DNA from: Streptomyces sp. Je 1-79
GTDB lineage: Bacteria; Actinomycetota; Actinomycetes; Streptomycetales; Streptomycetaceae
Direction: 5' to 3'
Assembly: GCF_025195125.1 (NCBI RefSeq)
Contig: NZ_JAMGSL010000017.1
Span: 106,304 to 150,016, forward strand
DNA length: 43,713 nt
This document shows positions 29,604 through 39,182 of the stretch, piece by piece. How positions within the stretch are numbered: position 1 is the first letter of the stretch; each line of letters begins with the position of its first letter. Made by a program: the position numbers and the translations under genes. The notes under the pieces are model-generated. The model was not told where the DNA came from. It ran no database searches and worked only from the letters and a program-made list of their open reading frames with translations.

Positions 29604-32600
29604 GTGAGCAGCAGGCCATCCCGAGGCGCTGCTCGCCTCGCAGCCATACTTGACGCCCTCCCCGACGGCCTCGTGCTCGTCAACTGCAACGGCACGGTCG
29701 TCAACGCCAACACCATCGCCCTCGGCATGTTCGAGACCCCCGGCACCGCGCTCGTCGGGCGCGGGCTGCTCGATCTGCTCCCGAGCTTCGACTCGCGGCT
29801 GATCCCCGGCTCCATGCGGCGCCCCGAGGGCGCCGACGAACAGGGCCGTACGAAGCCGACCCGGATGATCGCCCGCCGCACCGACGGCAGCGAGTTCGCC
29901 GTCGAGGTGACCAGCGCCAGCCTGGAGGACGGGCGCGAGGCCTACGACTCGTACAGCGCCTACACCGGCGACGAGCTGCTCATGCTCGTCGTCCGCGACC
30001 TCACCGGCACGCTCGACACCGAGGCCGAACTCGCCCGCTCGCAGCGCCAGACCGAGATGATCCTGCGCGCGGCGGCCGAGGGCGTCGTCGGTACGGACAC
30101 CGACGGGCGTGTCGTCCTCGTCAACCCCGCCGCCGCGCAGATCCTCGGCTACCGCGCCAGCGATCTCGGCGGCAAGGACCTGCACCCCCTGATCCTCCAC
30201 TCGCGCGCGGACGGCGAGCCCTTCCCGTACGAGGAGTCCCCGCTCGCCGACACCCTCAAGTCGGGGCGCAAGCACCGGGTCCGCGGGCAGGTGCTGTGGG
30301 CGAAGAACGGCTCCCAGGTGCCGGTCGACCTCACCACCGCTCCCGTACGGGACGGGGACCAGCTCGTCGGCGCGGTGATGACCTTCACCGACCGCCGGCC
30401 GTACGAGCAGCTCGCCGAGGAGCGGACGAACGAGCTCACCGCCCTCACCGAGAAGCACACCGCGGAACTCGCCGAGCTCAGGAAGAGCCACGAGGAACGG
30501 GCGACGGCGGACAAGGAGCGGTACGAAGCCCTGGCCGCCCGGCACGAGCAGCTGACCGCCGTACTCGGCGAGTCGCTGCGCGGGCCGCTGGTGGAGCTGC
30601 GTACCGAGCTCTCCACCCTCGCCGACGACGACGCCGGGCAGCTCTGGCCGGAGGCCAACCAGCTCCTGCACCATCTGGCCGCCGGGTACGCCCGGATGAC
30701 CACCCTCGTCGACAACGTGCTGGGCTACCAGCGGCTGGACGCCGGTGCCGAGACGCTCGCCAAGTCCGTCGCCCTGCTCGACACGGTCGTCACCGCGGGC
30801 GTGGACGGGGCCGTGGAGCTCATCGGGCCCGGCCGGGCGCAGTTCGCCGTGCACGCCCCGCCGATCGAGGCCGAGGTGGACGCGGGCCGGCTCGCGACCG
30901 CGCTCGCCCATCTCGTCGCGGACGTGGCCGGGGTCGACTCCACCGGCAAGGCCCGGGTCGTACCCGGCACCGGCTACGCCGACTCGACGATCGTGGTGGC
31001 CGCCGCGCAGCGCGGTGACGTCGTACGGATCGAGGTCCGCGGACCGTACGCCGGCGGCGACCCCGTCCACCAGCCCATCGTCCGCGGCATCGTGGCGGCG
31101 CACGGCGGTGTCGTGCAGACGCACGAGGTGCCGGGGATGAGCGGCAGCGCGTACGTTCTGGAGGTGCCGCTCGGCGCCGGCCAGGGCACGATCACGGCCC
31201 CGCCGCCCGCTCCGGCACCCGAGGCGGCCCCCAACGAAGGGGCGGCGCTCGCGCTGCCCGCGCAGGCCTCGGACACGAACGGCGGCGGGCGGCGGCGCGC
31301 CCGACGGGCCTCCACCGACGCCTTCCTGGAGAGCCCGGTGGCCGCCGAGGACGGCAGCGCCGGCCCCGTCGAACCGACCGGCCGCCGCCGGGGCCGTACG
31401 GAGCAGGCTCCGGCCGCCCCCGCCGAGCTGATCCCGGCCCAGAACGCCGGCGCGGCCGACGGGGCGAGCGGGACGAACGGGGTGAACGCGGCGAACCAGG
31501 CTGGTTTGGGTGACGGTTCGGCCGTCGCCGGTGGCCCTGCTGCCGTCGAGCCGACCGGACGCCGTCGCGGACGGCCCGCCGAGGGCTCCGTGGTGACCGC
31601 GGCCGAGGGCGCTCAGGGCCGTGCCGCGCTCGGCGCGGCCGTGCCCCCGCAGGGCGTACCCGTACCCGCTCAGGGCGCTCCCGCCGAGGCGCACGCCCTG
31701 GCCCGGGCCCTGCCCGCGGCGGGCGGCGGCGAGTCGGGCGCCCCCCAGCCCACCGGGCGCCGGGCGCGCCGGGCGCTCGCGGCCCAGGAGCGGACCGCGG
31801 CCGCCGAGGCCGGGCCCCGCACGCCGTTCGCGCTGCCCCCTGCCGACGCGGACCGCGCCCCGGAGGCAGCAGCGAGCGGACAGCCGCAGTCGGTAGCGGC
31901 GCAGTCTGTATCCGCGCAGTCTGTATCCGCGCAGCCCGGAGCGGTCCAGCCCGCGTCCCCGCAGCCCGCGTCTGCCCAGCAGATGCCCCAGGCGGCGCCC
32001 ATGGCCATGCCGATGCCCGCGCCGATGCCCATGCCCGCGCCGATGGCCGTGAGCGACGAGGGGCAGCACGACGCCGTACGGTCCGTGCCGGACGCCGACC
32101 ACACGCCCGGCCAGCCGCACCCCCATCCTCAGGCGCCCGCACAGCCCGAGCCGACCGGCCGCCGCCGGAACACCGGCGCGGGTGGGGGTACGAATACGGG
32201 TACGGGTACGAATGCGGGTACGGGCTCGGGTACGAGTGCGCCGCAGGAGACCCGGAGCGGTACCGGCACCGGATCCGTACCCCTGCCGCCTGAGATGCCC
32301 GCTCCAGGCGCTCCCGGCGCTCCCGCCGCTCCGGCCGCTCCCCCCGCGGCGAAGGAGCCGAAGGACGGGTCGCAGGGTGGGCGGGCGTTCAGCGTGCGGA
32401 CGCTCGGGCAGGGCGTGCCCTTCGCCCAGCAGATCGCCGCGCAGCAGAACGGCCAGACCGTCCAGCCCGCCGCGACCAACGGCTCCGGGCGGCGGCGCAA
32501 GCTCGCCACTCCGCCCGAGGGCGACCGTCCGGCCCCCGCGGCCGTGACCGCGGCCCCCGCCGCCCCCGCGGAGCCCACCAGCCAGCCGCACCCGCAGCGC

Positions 32601-33473
32601 AAGCTGGCCCCCGCGGCGCCCGAAGGCCGCTCGTACGCGATAGGAGCCCCCGCCGAGGGCTCCGACGAGGGCCCCGAGCCGCTCGACGGTCCCGGTGGCG
32701 CGGTCGAGGTCGCGCACCAGCCTCAGCCGCGGCCCGTCGACGACGAGCTGCCCCCGGAGCCCCTGGACAACCCTCGCCGGCTGCTCGTCTGGCCCGCGCC
32801 GGACGTCTCCACCCAGCAGGCGCTGAGCGACCGCGGCTACCGCCCTGTCATCGTCCACTCCCGCGAGGAGGTCGACGCCCAGATCGCCGCCTTCCCGGCC
32901 GCGCTCTTCGTCGACCCCCTGACCGGGCCCATCACCCGTACCGCGCTCCAGTCGCTGCGCCAGGCGGCCGTCGCCGCCGAGGTGCCCGTACTGCTCGCGG
33001 CCGGGCTCGGGCAGGCGACCCGGGAGGCGGCGTACGGCGCCGATCCCGCCGTACTCCTCAAGGCGCTGGCGCCCCGCGACAGCGAGCAGCACCCCTCGCG
33101 CGTGCTGCTCATCGAGGAGAACGAGGACATCGCGCAGGCGCTCGCCGCGACCCTGGAGCGGCGCGGGATGCAGGTGGCGCGGGCGGCGACCGACACCGAG
33201 GCGGTCACGCTGGCCACGCAGATCCGGCCGAACCTGGTGGTGATGGACCTGATGCAGGTACGCCGCCGCCGCGCCGGGATCATCGACTGGCTGCGCGCGA
33301 ACGGGCAGCTGAACCGCACCCCGCTCGTCGTCTACACCTCCGCCGGACTCGACGAGGAGGAGCTGACGACGCTCTCCTCCGGCGAGACGGTCCTCTTCCT
33401 CGCGGAACGCTCCACGAGCAACGAGGTACAGGCCCGGATCGTCGACCTGCTGGCGAAGATCGGCACCAACTGA
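29604..33473 (+). CDS. PAS-PAS / degenerate histidine kinase / twin receiver-like signalling protein
   Basis: A 1289-aa cytosolic protein. GTG at 29604, with AGGGAGGAA upstream. PAS domains at about 10-125 and 140-260 (LRAAAEGVVGTDTDGRVVLV), a coiled coil 265-320, then a HisKA-like helix pair where the usual SHELRTPL reads GESLRGPL, so the phosphoacceptor His is missing. The HATPase-like part (about 415-530) has lost clear N and G1 boxes. About 535-1045 is Ala/Pro-rich with repeated PTGRRR motifs. Two receiver-like folds follow: about 1058-1150 without the Asp, and about 1165-1288 with Asp near 1214 (LVVMDLMQ) but no Lys. It looks like a scaffold or pseudokinase rather than a working kinase. 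Confidence 0.85.
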   Translation: MSSRPSRGAARLAAILDALPDGLVLVNCNGTVVNANTIALGMFETPGTALVGRGLLDLLPSFDSRLIPGSMRRPEGADEQGRTKPTRMIARRTDGSEFAVEVTSASLEDGREAYDSYSAYTGDELLMLVVRDLTGTLDTEAELARSQRQTEMILRAAAEGVVGTDTDGRVVLVNPAAAQILGYRASDLGGKDLHPLILHSRADGEPFPYEESPLADTLKSGRKHRVRGQVLWAKNGSQVPVDLTTAPVRDGDQLVGAVMTFTDRRPYEQLAEERTNELTALTEKHTAELAELRKSHEERATADKERYEALAARHEQLTAVLGESLRGPLVELRTELSTLADDDAGQLWPEANQLLHHLAAGYARMTTLVDNVLGYQRLDAGAETLAKSVALLDTVVTAGVDGAVELIGPGRAQFAVHAPPIEAEVDAGRLATALAHLVADVAGVDSTGKARVVPGTGYADSTIVVAAAQRGDVVRIEVRGPYAGGDPVHQPIVRGIVAAHGGVVQTHEVPGMSGSAYVLEVPLGAGQGTITAPPPAPAPEAAPNEGAALALPAQASDTNGGGRRRARRASTDAFLESPVAAEDGSAGPVEPTGRRRGRTEQAPAAPAELIPAQNAGAADGASGTNGVNAANQAGLGDGSAVAGGPAAVEPTGRRRGRPAEGSVVTAAEGAQGRAALGAAVPPQGVPVPAQGAPAEAHALARALPAAGGGESGAPQPTGRRARRALAAQERTAAAEAGPRTPFALPPADADRAPEAAASGQPQSVAAQSVSAQSVSAQPGAVQPASPQPASAQQMPQAAPMAMPMPAPMPMPAPMAVSDEGQHDAVRSVPDADHTPGQPHPHPQAPAQPEPTGRRRNTGAGGGTNTGTGTNAGTGSGTSAPQETRSGTGTGSVPLPPEMPAPGAPGAPAAPAAPPAAKEPKDGSQGGRAFSVRTLGQGVPFAQQIAAQQNGQTVQPAATNGSGRRRKLATPPEGDRPAPAAVTAAPAAPAEPTSQPHPQRKLAPAAPEGRSYAIGAPAEGSDEGPEPLDGPGGAVEVAHQPQPRPVDDELPPEPLDNPRRLLVWPAPDVSTQQALSDRGYRPVIVHSREEVDAQIAAFPAALFVDPLTGPITRTALQSLRQAAVAAEVPVLLAAGLGQATREAAYGADPAVLLKALAPRDSEQHPSRVLLIEENEDIAQALAATLERRGMQVARAATDTEAVTLATQIRPNLVVMDLMQVRRRRAGIIDWLRANGQLNRTPLVVYTSAGLDEEELTTLSSGETVLFLAERSTSNEVQARIVDLLAKIGTN

Positions 33474-33534
33474 GCCCGGCTGGGCTCCGCATCGACTGAG
33501 CCCGGTATCGACTGAGCTCGGTGGAAACACGGAA

Positions 33535-33570
33535 GGAGGGGGAGCGGCGCAGATGCACCGCTCCCCCTCC
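33535..33570. terminator. Bidirectional terminator between convergent genes
   Basis: A perfect 13-bp stem, 33535-33547 with 33558-33570, around a 10-base loop, between the PAS-kinase gene (+) and the acyl-CoA ligase gene (-). Upstream, 33472-33522 has three imperfect copies of ACTGAGCCCGG. Confidence 0.8.
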
Positions 33571-33605
33571 TCCGCCGGGAACCAGACCGGGACGCGAATG
33601 AGTGG

Positions 33606-35258
<1,653 letters not shown>

Positions 35259-35301
35259 GGCGTCCTCCCGGTGGGCGCTACGTGGCAGTAAGGGTGTGGA
35301 G

Positions 35302-35369
35302 ATTCTGCGCACGTACCGCGCGGTATGTCACTACCCGGGAGTACTGAAATTGCCAGTGATCGCTGGCAA
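35302..35369 (-). promoter_or_regulatory. Promoter and operator-like dyads of the acyl-CoA ligase
   Basis: On the minus strand GTGACA (35326-35331) and CAGAAT (35302-35307) are separated by 18 bp. The spacer contains the perfect palindrome TACCGCGCGGTA (35314-35325), ideally placed for a repressor. Upstream, TTGCCAG-N6-CTGGCAA (35350-35369) is a second dyad, centred about 65 bp before the start point. Confidence 0.6.
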
Positions 35370-35511
35370 AGGCGGCGGGAGGGGGCCGGCGGGGGGTGCG
35401 GGCTCCGGGTGGGGACCGACAGGGGGCGCGGGCCGGGGGCTCGGCCGGGGGGGGCTCCGGGTGCGGGGGCCAGAGGGGCGGGTCGGGGCGGGGGGCGCGG
35501 GGGGCTGGGCG
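35370..35511 (+). repeat. G-run-rich tract between ligase and ECF sigma genes
   Basis: About 140 bases with many runs of three to eight G on the plus strand and almost no other structure. No gene is seen. It could form G-quadruplexes on the plus strand, the template for both flanking genes. Confidence 0.75.
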
Positions 35512-36057
35512 TCAGCGCACGGGGGACAGCTCCGGGTCCTCGCGGAGCTTGCCGAGCGCACGCGACACCGCGCTCTTGACCGTACCGATCGAGACGCCGA
35601 GCACCTCGGCCGTCTGCGCCTCGCTGAGGTCCTCGTAATACCGCAGGACGACCATCGCCCGCTGGCGGTCCGGGAGCTTCATCACCGCACGCCACATGGC
35701 GTCGTGCAGCACCTGCCGCTCGGCCGGGTCCGGCTCGGGCAGTCCCGCCGGCTCCGGAAGCTCCTCGCACGCGAACTCGTCGACCTTGCGCTTGCGCCAC
35801 TGGGACGTACGGGTGTTCAGCAGCGCGCGCCGTACGTAACCGTCCAGGGCGCGGTGGTCCTCGATCCGCTCCCAGGCGACGAACGTCTTGGTGAGCGCGG
35901 TCTGGAGCAGGTCCTCGGCGTCCGACGGGTTCGCGGTCAGCGAGCGCGCGGTGCGCAGCAGCACGGGCCCACGCGCCCGTACGTACGACGAGAACGACGG
36001 GTAGCCGGCGGCCGTGGAGGCGCCGACGCAGACGGGGCCGGAGGGAGGCGGGGTCAT
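35512..36057 (-). CDS. SigE-family ECF sigma factor
   Basis: A 181-aa RNA polymerase sigma factor of the SigE family of actinobacteria. Region 2: FSSYVRARGPVLLRTARSLTANPSDAEDLLQTALTKTFVAWERI; region 4: LPDRQRAMVVLRYYEDLSEAQTAEVLGVSIGTVKSAVSRALGKLRED. ATG at 36057. A strong match, as I recall, to the ECF factor near SCO4005 in S. coelicolor. No anti-sigma gene is adjacent, and members of this family often act without a membrane anti-sigma. Target promoters unknown. Confidence 0.92.
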   Translation of the reverse strand: MTPPPSGPVCVGASTAAGYPSFSSYVRARGPVLLRTARSLTANPSDAEDLLQTALTKTFVAWERIEDHRALDGYVRRALLNTRTSQWRKRKVDEFACEELPEPAGLPEPDPAERQVLHDAMWRAVMKLPDRQRAMVVLRYYEDLSEAQTAEVLGVSIGTVKSAVSRALGKLREDPELSPVR

Positions 36058-36409
36058 GACTCCACGCTAGGAGCGGGCACGTGTGCGGCGGATCGGCCCC
36101 AGGTCCCGAACCGCACTCCCCCTCAGGTTGTAGGGGTGGGGACGGCTGGACCTCCTGAAGGTGGAGGCCGTACGACCGTGAAGTCAGGGTCGGGACCGCC
36201 CGGGGCGGCCGAGGGAACGCTTCCGGAACCCGGGCCCGGTGCCCGGGAGCCGGGTGCCACGCGACCCGGCTCGGGAACCGACAGTGCACGCCCCCTGCCC
36301 GTCCCCCGTGCCCCTGGCCGCCCTGGGCCCTGGCTGCCCTGGCCGCCCTGGGGCCCTGGGGCCCTGGCCCTGGCCTGGCCCTGGCCTGGCGGCAGTGCGT
36401 GTCCTGGGC
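36058..36409. other. Gene-free stretch with CCCTGG repeats
   Basis: Separates the ECF sigma start from the Ltp2-like stop. 36311-36390 is a degenerate run of CCCTGG, GGCC and CTGGC units with no coding potential that I can support. The sigma gene promoter should lie at 36060-36140; TAGCGT on the minus strand, about 10 bases from the ATG, is a possible -10. Confidence 0.55.
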
Positions 36410-37576
36410 TCAGGCGTCCGTGCCCAGGATCAGGCCGGACGTGGGGACGCCCGTGCCCGCCGTGACCAGCGTCCTGGCCGCTCCCGGTATCTGGTTCACG
36501 GACGTGCCCCGGACCTGCCGGACCGCCTCCGCGATCCCGTTCATCCCGTGCAGATACGCCTCCCCCAGCTGGCCCCCGTGGGTGTTCAGCGGCAGCGCGT
36601 CCGCCGCGACGAAGTCGGCCGCCTCCCCCGGTCCGCAGAATCCGAACTCCTCAAGCTGCATCAGCACGAACGGGGTGAAGTGGTCGTAGAGGATGCCGAC
36701 GTCGATGTCGCCCGGCGCGAGCCCCGACGTCCGCCACAGCTGTCTCGCCACCACACCCATCTCGGGCAGGCCGGTCAGATCGTCGCGGTAGAAGCTCGTC
36801 ATCGCCTCCTGCGCGCGTCCGGCTCCCTGCGCGGCTGCCACGATCACGGCTGGCGGGTGGCGCAGGTCGCGGGCGCGCTCGGCGGAAGTGACGACGATCG
36901 CCTGGCCGCCGTCGGTCTCCTGGCAGCAGTCGAGGAGCCGGAGCGGTTCGACGATCCAGCGCGAGGCGGCGTGGTCGGCGAGCGTGATCGGCTTCCCGTG
37001 GAAGTACGCGGCGGGGTTGGTGGCCGCGTACCGGCGGTCGGTGACGGCGACATGCCCGAAGGCGTCCGGGGTCAGCCGGTACGTGTGGAGGTACCGCTGG
37101 GCGATCATGGCGACCCAGGAGGCTGGGGTGAGCAGCCCGTAGGGGAGCTGCCAGCCGAGCGCGGCGCCCTCGGCGGAGGGCTCCCGCTGCTGGACCCCCG
37201 ACCCGAACCGGCGTCCCGAGCGTTCGTTGAACGCCCGGTAGCAGACGACGACTTCGGCGATCCCGGCCGCCACGGCGAGGGCTGCCTGCTGGACGGTGGC
37301 GCAGGCCGCCCCACCTCCGTAGTGGATGCGGGAGAAGAAGGACAGCTCGCCGATCCCGGCCGCCTGCGCGACGGTGATCTCCGGGTTGGTGTCCATGGTG
37401 AAGGTGACCATGCCGTCGACGTCGGCGGGGGTCAGCCCGGCGTCGTCGAGGGCCGCGCCCACCGCCTCCACGGCCAGCTTGAGTTCGCTGCGGCCGGAGT
37501 CCTTGGAGAACTCGGTCGCCCCGATCCCGGCGATGGCGGCGCGCCCGCCGAGCCGGTCGGCCCTCCGGATGCTCAT
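36410..37576 (-). CDS. Ltp2-like thiolase-fold protein (steroid side-chain aldolase type)
   Basis: A 388-aa protein of the SCP-x thiolase / lipid-transfer Ltp2 family. Landmarks: AAIAGIGATEFSKDSGRSE, HYGGGAACATVQQAALAVAAG, ILYDHFTPFVLMQLEEFGFCG and NTHGGQLGEAYLHGMNGI. In Mycobacterium and related genera, Ltp2 is a retro-aldolase that releases propionyl-CoA from the steroid side chain with the DUF35 domain of ChsH2; a ChsH2-like gene is in this operon. ATG at 37576 overlaps the MaoC stop by four bases. Last gene of the five-gene operon. Confidence 0.85.
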   Translation of the reverse strand: MSIRRADRLGGRAAIAGIGATEFSKDSGRSELKLAVEAVGAALDDAGLTPADVDGMVTFTMDTNPEITVAQAAGIGELSFFSRIHYGGGAACATVQQAALAVAAGIAEVVVCYRAFNERSGRRFGSGVQQREPSAEGAALGWQLPYGLLTPASWVAMIAQRYLHTYRLTPDAFGHVAVTDRRYAATNPAAYFHGKPITLADHAASRWIVEPLRLLDCCQETDGGQAIVVTSAERARDLRHPPAVIVAAAQGAGRAQEAMTSFYRDDLTGLPEMGVVARQLWRTSGLAPGDIDVGILYDHFTPFVLMQLEEFGFCGPGEAADFVAADALPLNTHGGQLGEAYLHGMNGIAEAVRQVRGTSVNQIPGAARTLVTAGTGVPTSGLILGTDA

Positions 37577-38136
37577 GCCCCCGCTCCCTTCGGCTCGGAC
37601 CCGTCCCGTTCCCGCCGCTCCCCGCGCTGGTCCGGCTCCCCGACCGGCTCCCCGACCGACTCCCTGTCCGGCCGGGCCCCCGTATCCGAAAGGCCGTCCG
37701 GCCGGAAATCCGGCTGGGCCGCCGCCCGGGAATCCGACAGGGCCCCCGGCCGGGCGTCCGGCAAGGTGACCGTCACCGTGCCCGTCACGTGGTGACCGAG
37801 CCCGTTCGCACCGACCACCCGCACCTGGGCCGTCGCGCCGTCCACCCCGGTGACCGTCCCCGTCAACGTCATCGTGTCTCCGGGGTAGTTGGGCGCGCCG
37901 AGCCGTATCGCCACCTTGCGCAGAACCGCCCCCGGCCCCAGCCGGTCGGTGATGTACCGGCCCACCAGGCCGTTGGTCGTCAGGATGTTCATGAAGATGT
38001 CGGGGGAGCCCTTCGCCCTGGCCAGCTCCGCGTCGTGGTGCACGTCCTGGTAGTCCCGGGATGCCACGGCCCCGGCGACGACGAGGGTGCGGGTGATCGG
38101 GATCTCCAGCGGCTCCAGCGTGTCCCCGGCCTTCAT
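37573..38136 (-). CDS. MaoC-like enoyl-CoA hydratase (ChsH1-like)
   Basis: A 187-aa hot-dog protein. Residues 1-125 form the MaoC fold with the hydratase-2 pair Asp28 and His33 (SRDYQDVHHD), followed by FMNILTTNGLVGRYITDRLGPG and VAIRLGAPNYPGDTM. In igr operons ChsH1 carries the catalytic pair and pairs with ChsH2, which fits this pairing. The C-terminal 50 residues are a non-conserved Pro/Gly/Asp/Arg tail with GEPVGEP repeats. Its start codon is part of a 20-bp duplication; the ATG at 38136 overlaps the stop of a seven-codon frame. Confidence 0.85.
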   Translation of the reverse strand: MKAGDTLEPLEIPITRTLVVAGAVASRDYQDVHHDAELARAKGSPDIFMNILTTNGLVGRYITDRLGPGAVLRKVAIRLGAPNYPGDTMTLTGTVTGVDGATAQVRVVGANGLGHHVTGTVTVTLPDARPGALSDSRAAAQPDFRPDGLSDTGARPDRESVGEPVGEPDQRGERRERDGSEPKGAGA

Positions 38137-38170
38137 CGGTGCTCTCCGGCGTTCATCGGTGCTCTCCGTT
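38131..38170 (-). repeat. 20-bp tandem duplication of a stop-start junction
   Basis: GGAGAGCACCGATGAA occurs twice, 20 bp apart on the minus strand. The first copy has the acyl-CoA dehydrogenase TGA overlapping an ATG that opens a 7-codon frame (MNAGEHR); the second copy has that frame's TGA overlapping the MaoC ATG. Both junctions keep a GGAGAG ribosome site. Confidence 0.95.
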
Positions 38171-39181
38171 CGCGATCAGGTCGCCCAGTTCGGCGAGGAG
38201 TTCGGTGCCGCAGCCGAGATACGCGTCGAGCTGTCTGCCCCAGAGGAAGTGCCGGTGGACGGGGTGGTCGAGGTCGGCTCCCATACCGCCGTGGAGATGC
38301 TGCCCCGCGTGGACGACCCGCTTCCCCGCCTCCGACGCCCACCAGGCGGCGGTCAGCGCGTGCTCGACGGCCGGCAGCCCCTCGTCGTGGCGCCAGGCGG
38401 CCTCGTAGGCGGTGACCCGGATCGCCTCGGTGTCCATGTGGGCGTCGGCGGCCCGGAGCTGGACGGCCTGGTGGGTGGAGAGCGGGCGCCCGAACTGCTC
38501 CCGTACCGAGGTGTACGCGACGGCCCGGGCCAGTGAACCCGCACAGACCCCCGCCTGGAGTCCCGCGAACACGATCCGGGCCATGGCCAGCACGTCCGCG
38601 CAGGCGCCCTGGCCCCCGATCCGTTCCCCCCGCGCGCCGTCGAGGACCAGCCGCCCCGCTGCCCAGGGGGCGGTGAGCTCCACGGGCAGCACCGACGCTT
38701 CCGACGTGGGCACCAGCCGGAGCGCGGCGTCCTGATCCGGTACGAGAACGTGCGTGGCATCCCTGAGCCAGGGCACCCACTCCACCTCGCCCGTGAGGCG
38801 GCCGTCCGCGTCCGCCCGCACGTGGCCGGCGGGCGGGAACGCCCCGGTCGCCACGCTCGTACCGTCCCGGAGCCCCGGCAGCAGCCGCTCGCGCTGCTCC
38901 GCCGTGCCGTGCCGGGCCACGGCGAGGAGGCCGAACACACCGCTCGCGGCGAACGGCACCTGAGCCGTCGTCCGCCCCTGCTCCTCGGCGAGCAGCACCA
39001 GGCCGAGCAGCCCGATCTCCTCGACCGCTCCGGGCAGTCCGGCCGCGCACAGGGCCTTCCACAGCTCGGCGTCCGTGCCCGTGCCGGCCGCCGCGAGCCG
39101 CTCGTGCGTGGCGAGGTCGCCGAAGATCCGCGCCGCCAGCTCCTGGGCCGCGGCCTGCTCCTCCGTGGGCGTGAAGTCCAT
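38153..39181 (-). CDS. Acyl-CoA dehydrogenase (FadE29/ChsE2 position)
   Basis: A 342-aa FAD-dependent acyl-CoA dehydrogenase, of the short, somewhat diverged type seen in two-gene heterotetrameric dehydrogenases. N-terminal helical domain MDFTPTEEQAAAQELAARIF, middle beta domain around GEVEWVPWLRDATHVLV, C-terminal helical domain VREQFGRPLSTHQAVQLRAAD to HLHGGMGADLDHPVHRHFL. ATG at 39181, one base after the stop of the ChsH2-like gene. In igr operons FadE28 and FadE29 together make one active enzyme; the second subunit would be the 40166-41332 product. Confidence 0.88.
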   Translation of the reverse strand: MDFTPTEEQAAAQELAARIFGDLATHERLAAAGTGTDAELWKALCAAGLPGAVEEIGLLGLVLLAEEQGRTTAQVPFAASGVFGLLAVARHGTAEQRERLLPGLRDGTSVATGAFPPAGHVRADADGRLTGEVEWVPWLRDATHVLVPDQDAALRLVPTSEASVLPVELTAPWAAGRLVLDGARGERIGGQGACADVLAMARIVFAGLQAGVCAGSLARAVAYTSVREQFGRPLSTHQAVQLRAADAHMDTEAIRVTAYEAAWRHDEGLPAVEHALTAAWWASEAGKRVVHAGQHLHGGMGADLDHPVHRHFLWGRQLDAYLGCGTELLAELGDLIANGEHR

Positions 39182-39182
39182 G

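Noticed and set aside
29331..33530. 1399-codon open frame antisense to the PAS-kinase gene
   Set aside because: Low-complexity product with no motif, produced by GC bias at third positions of the real gene.
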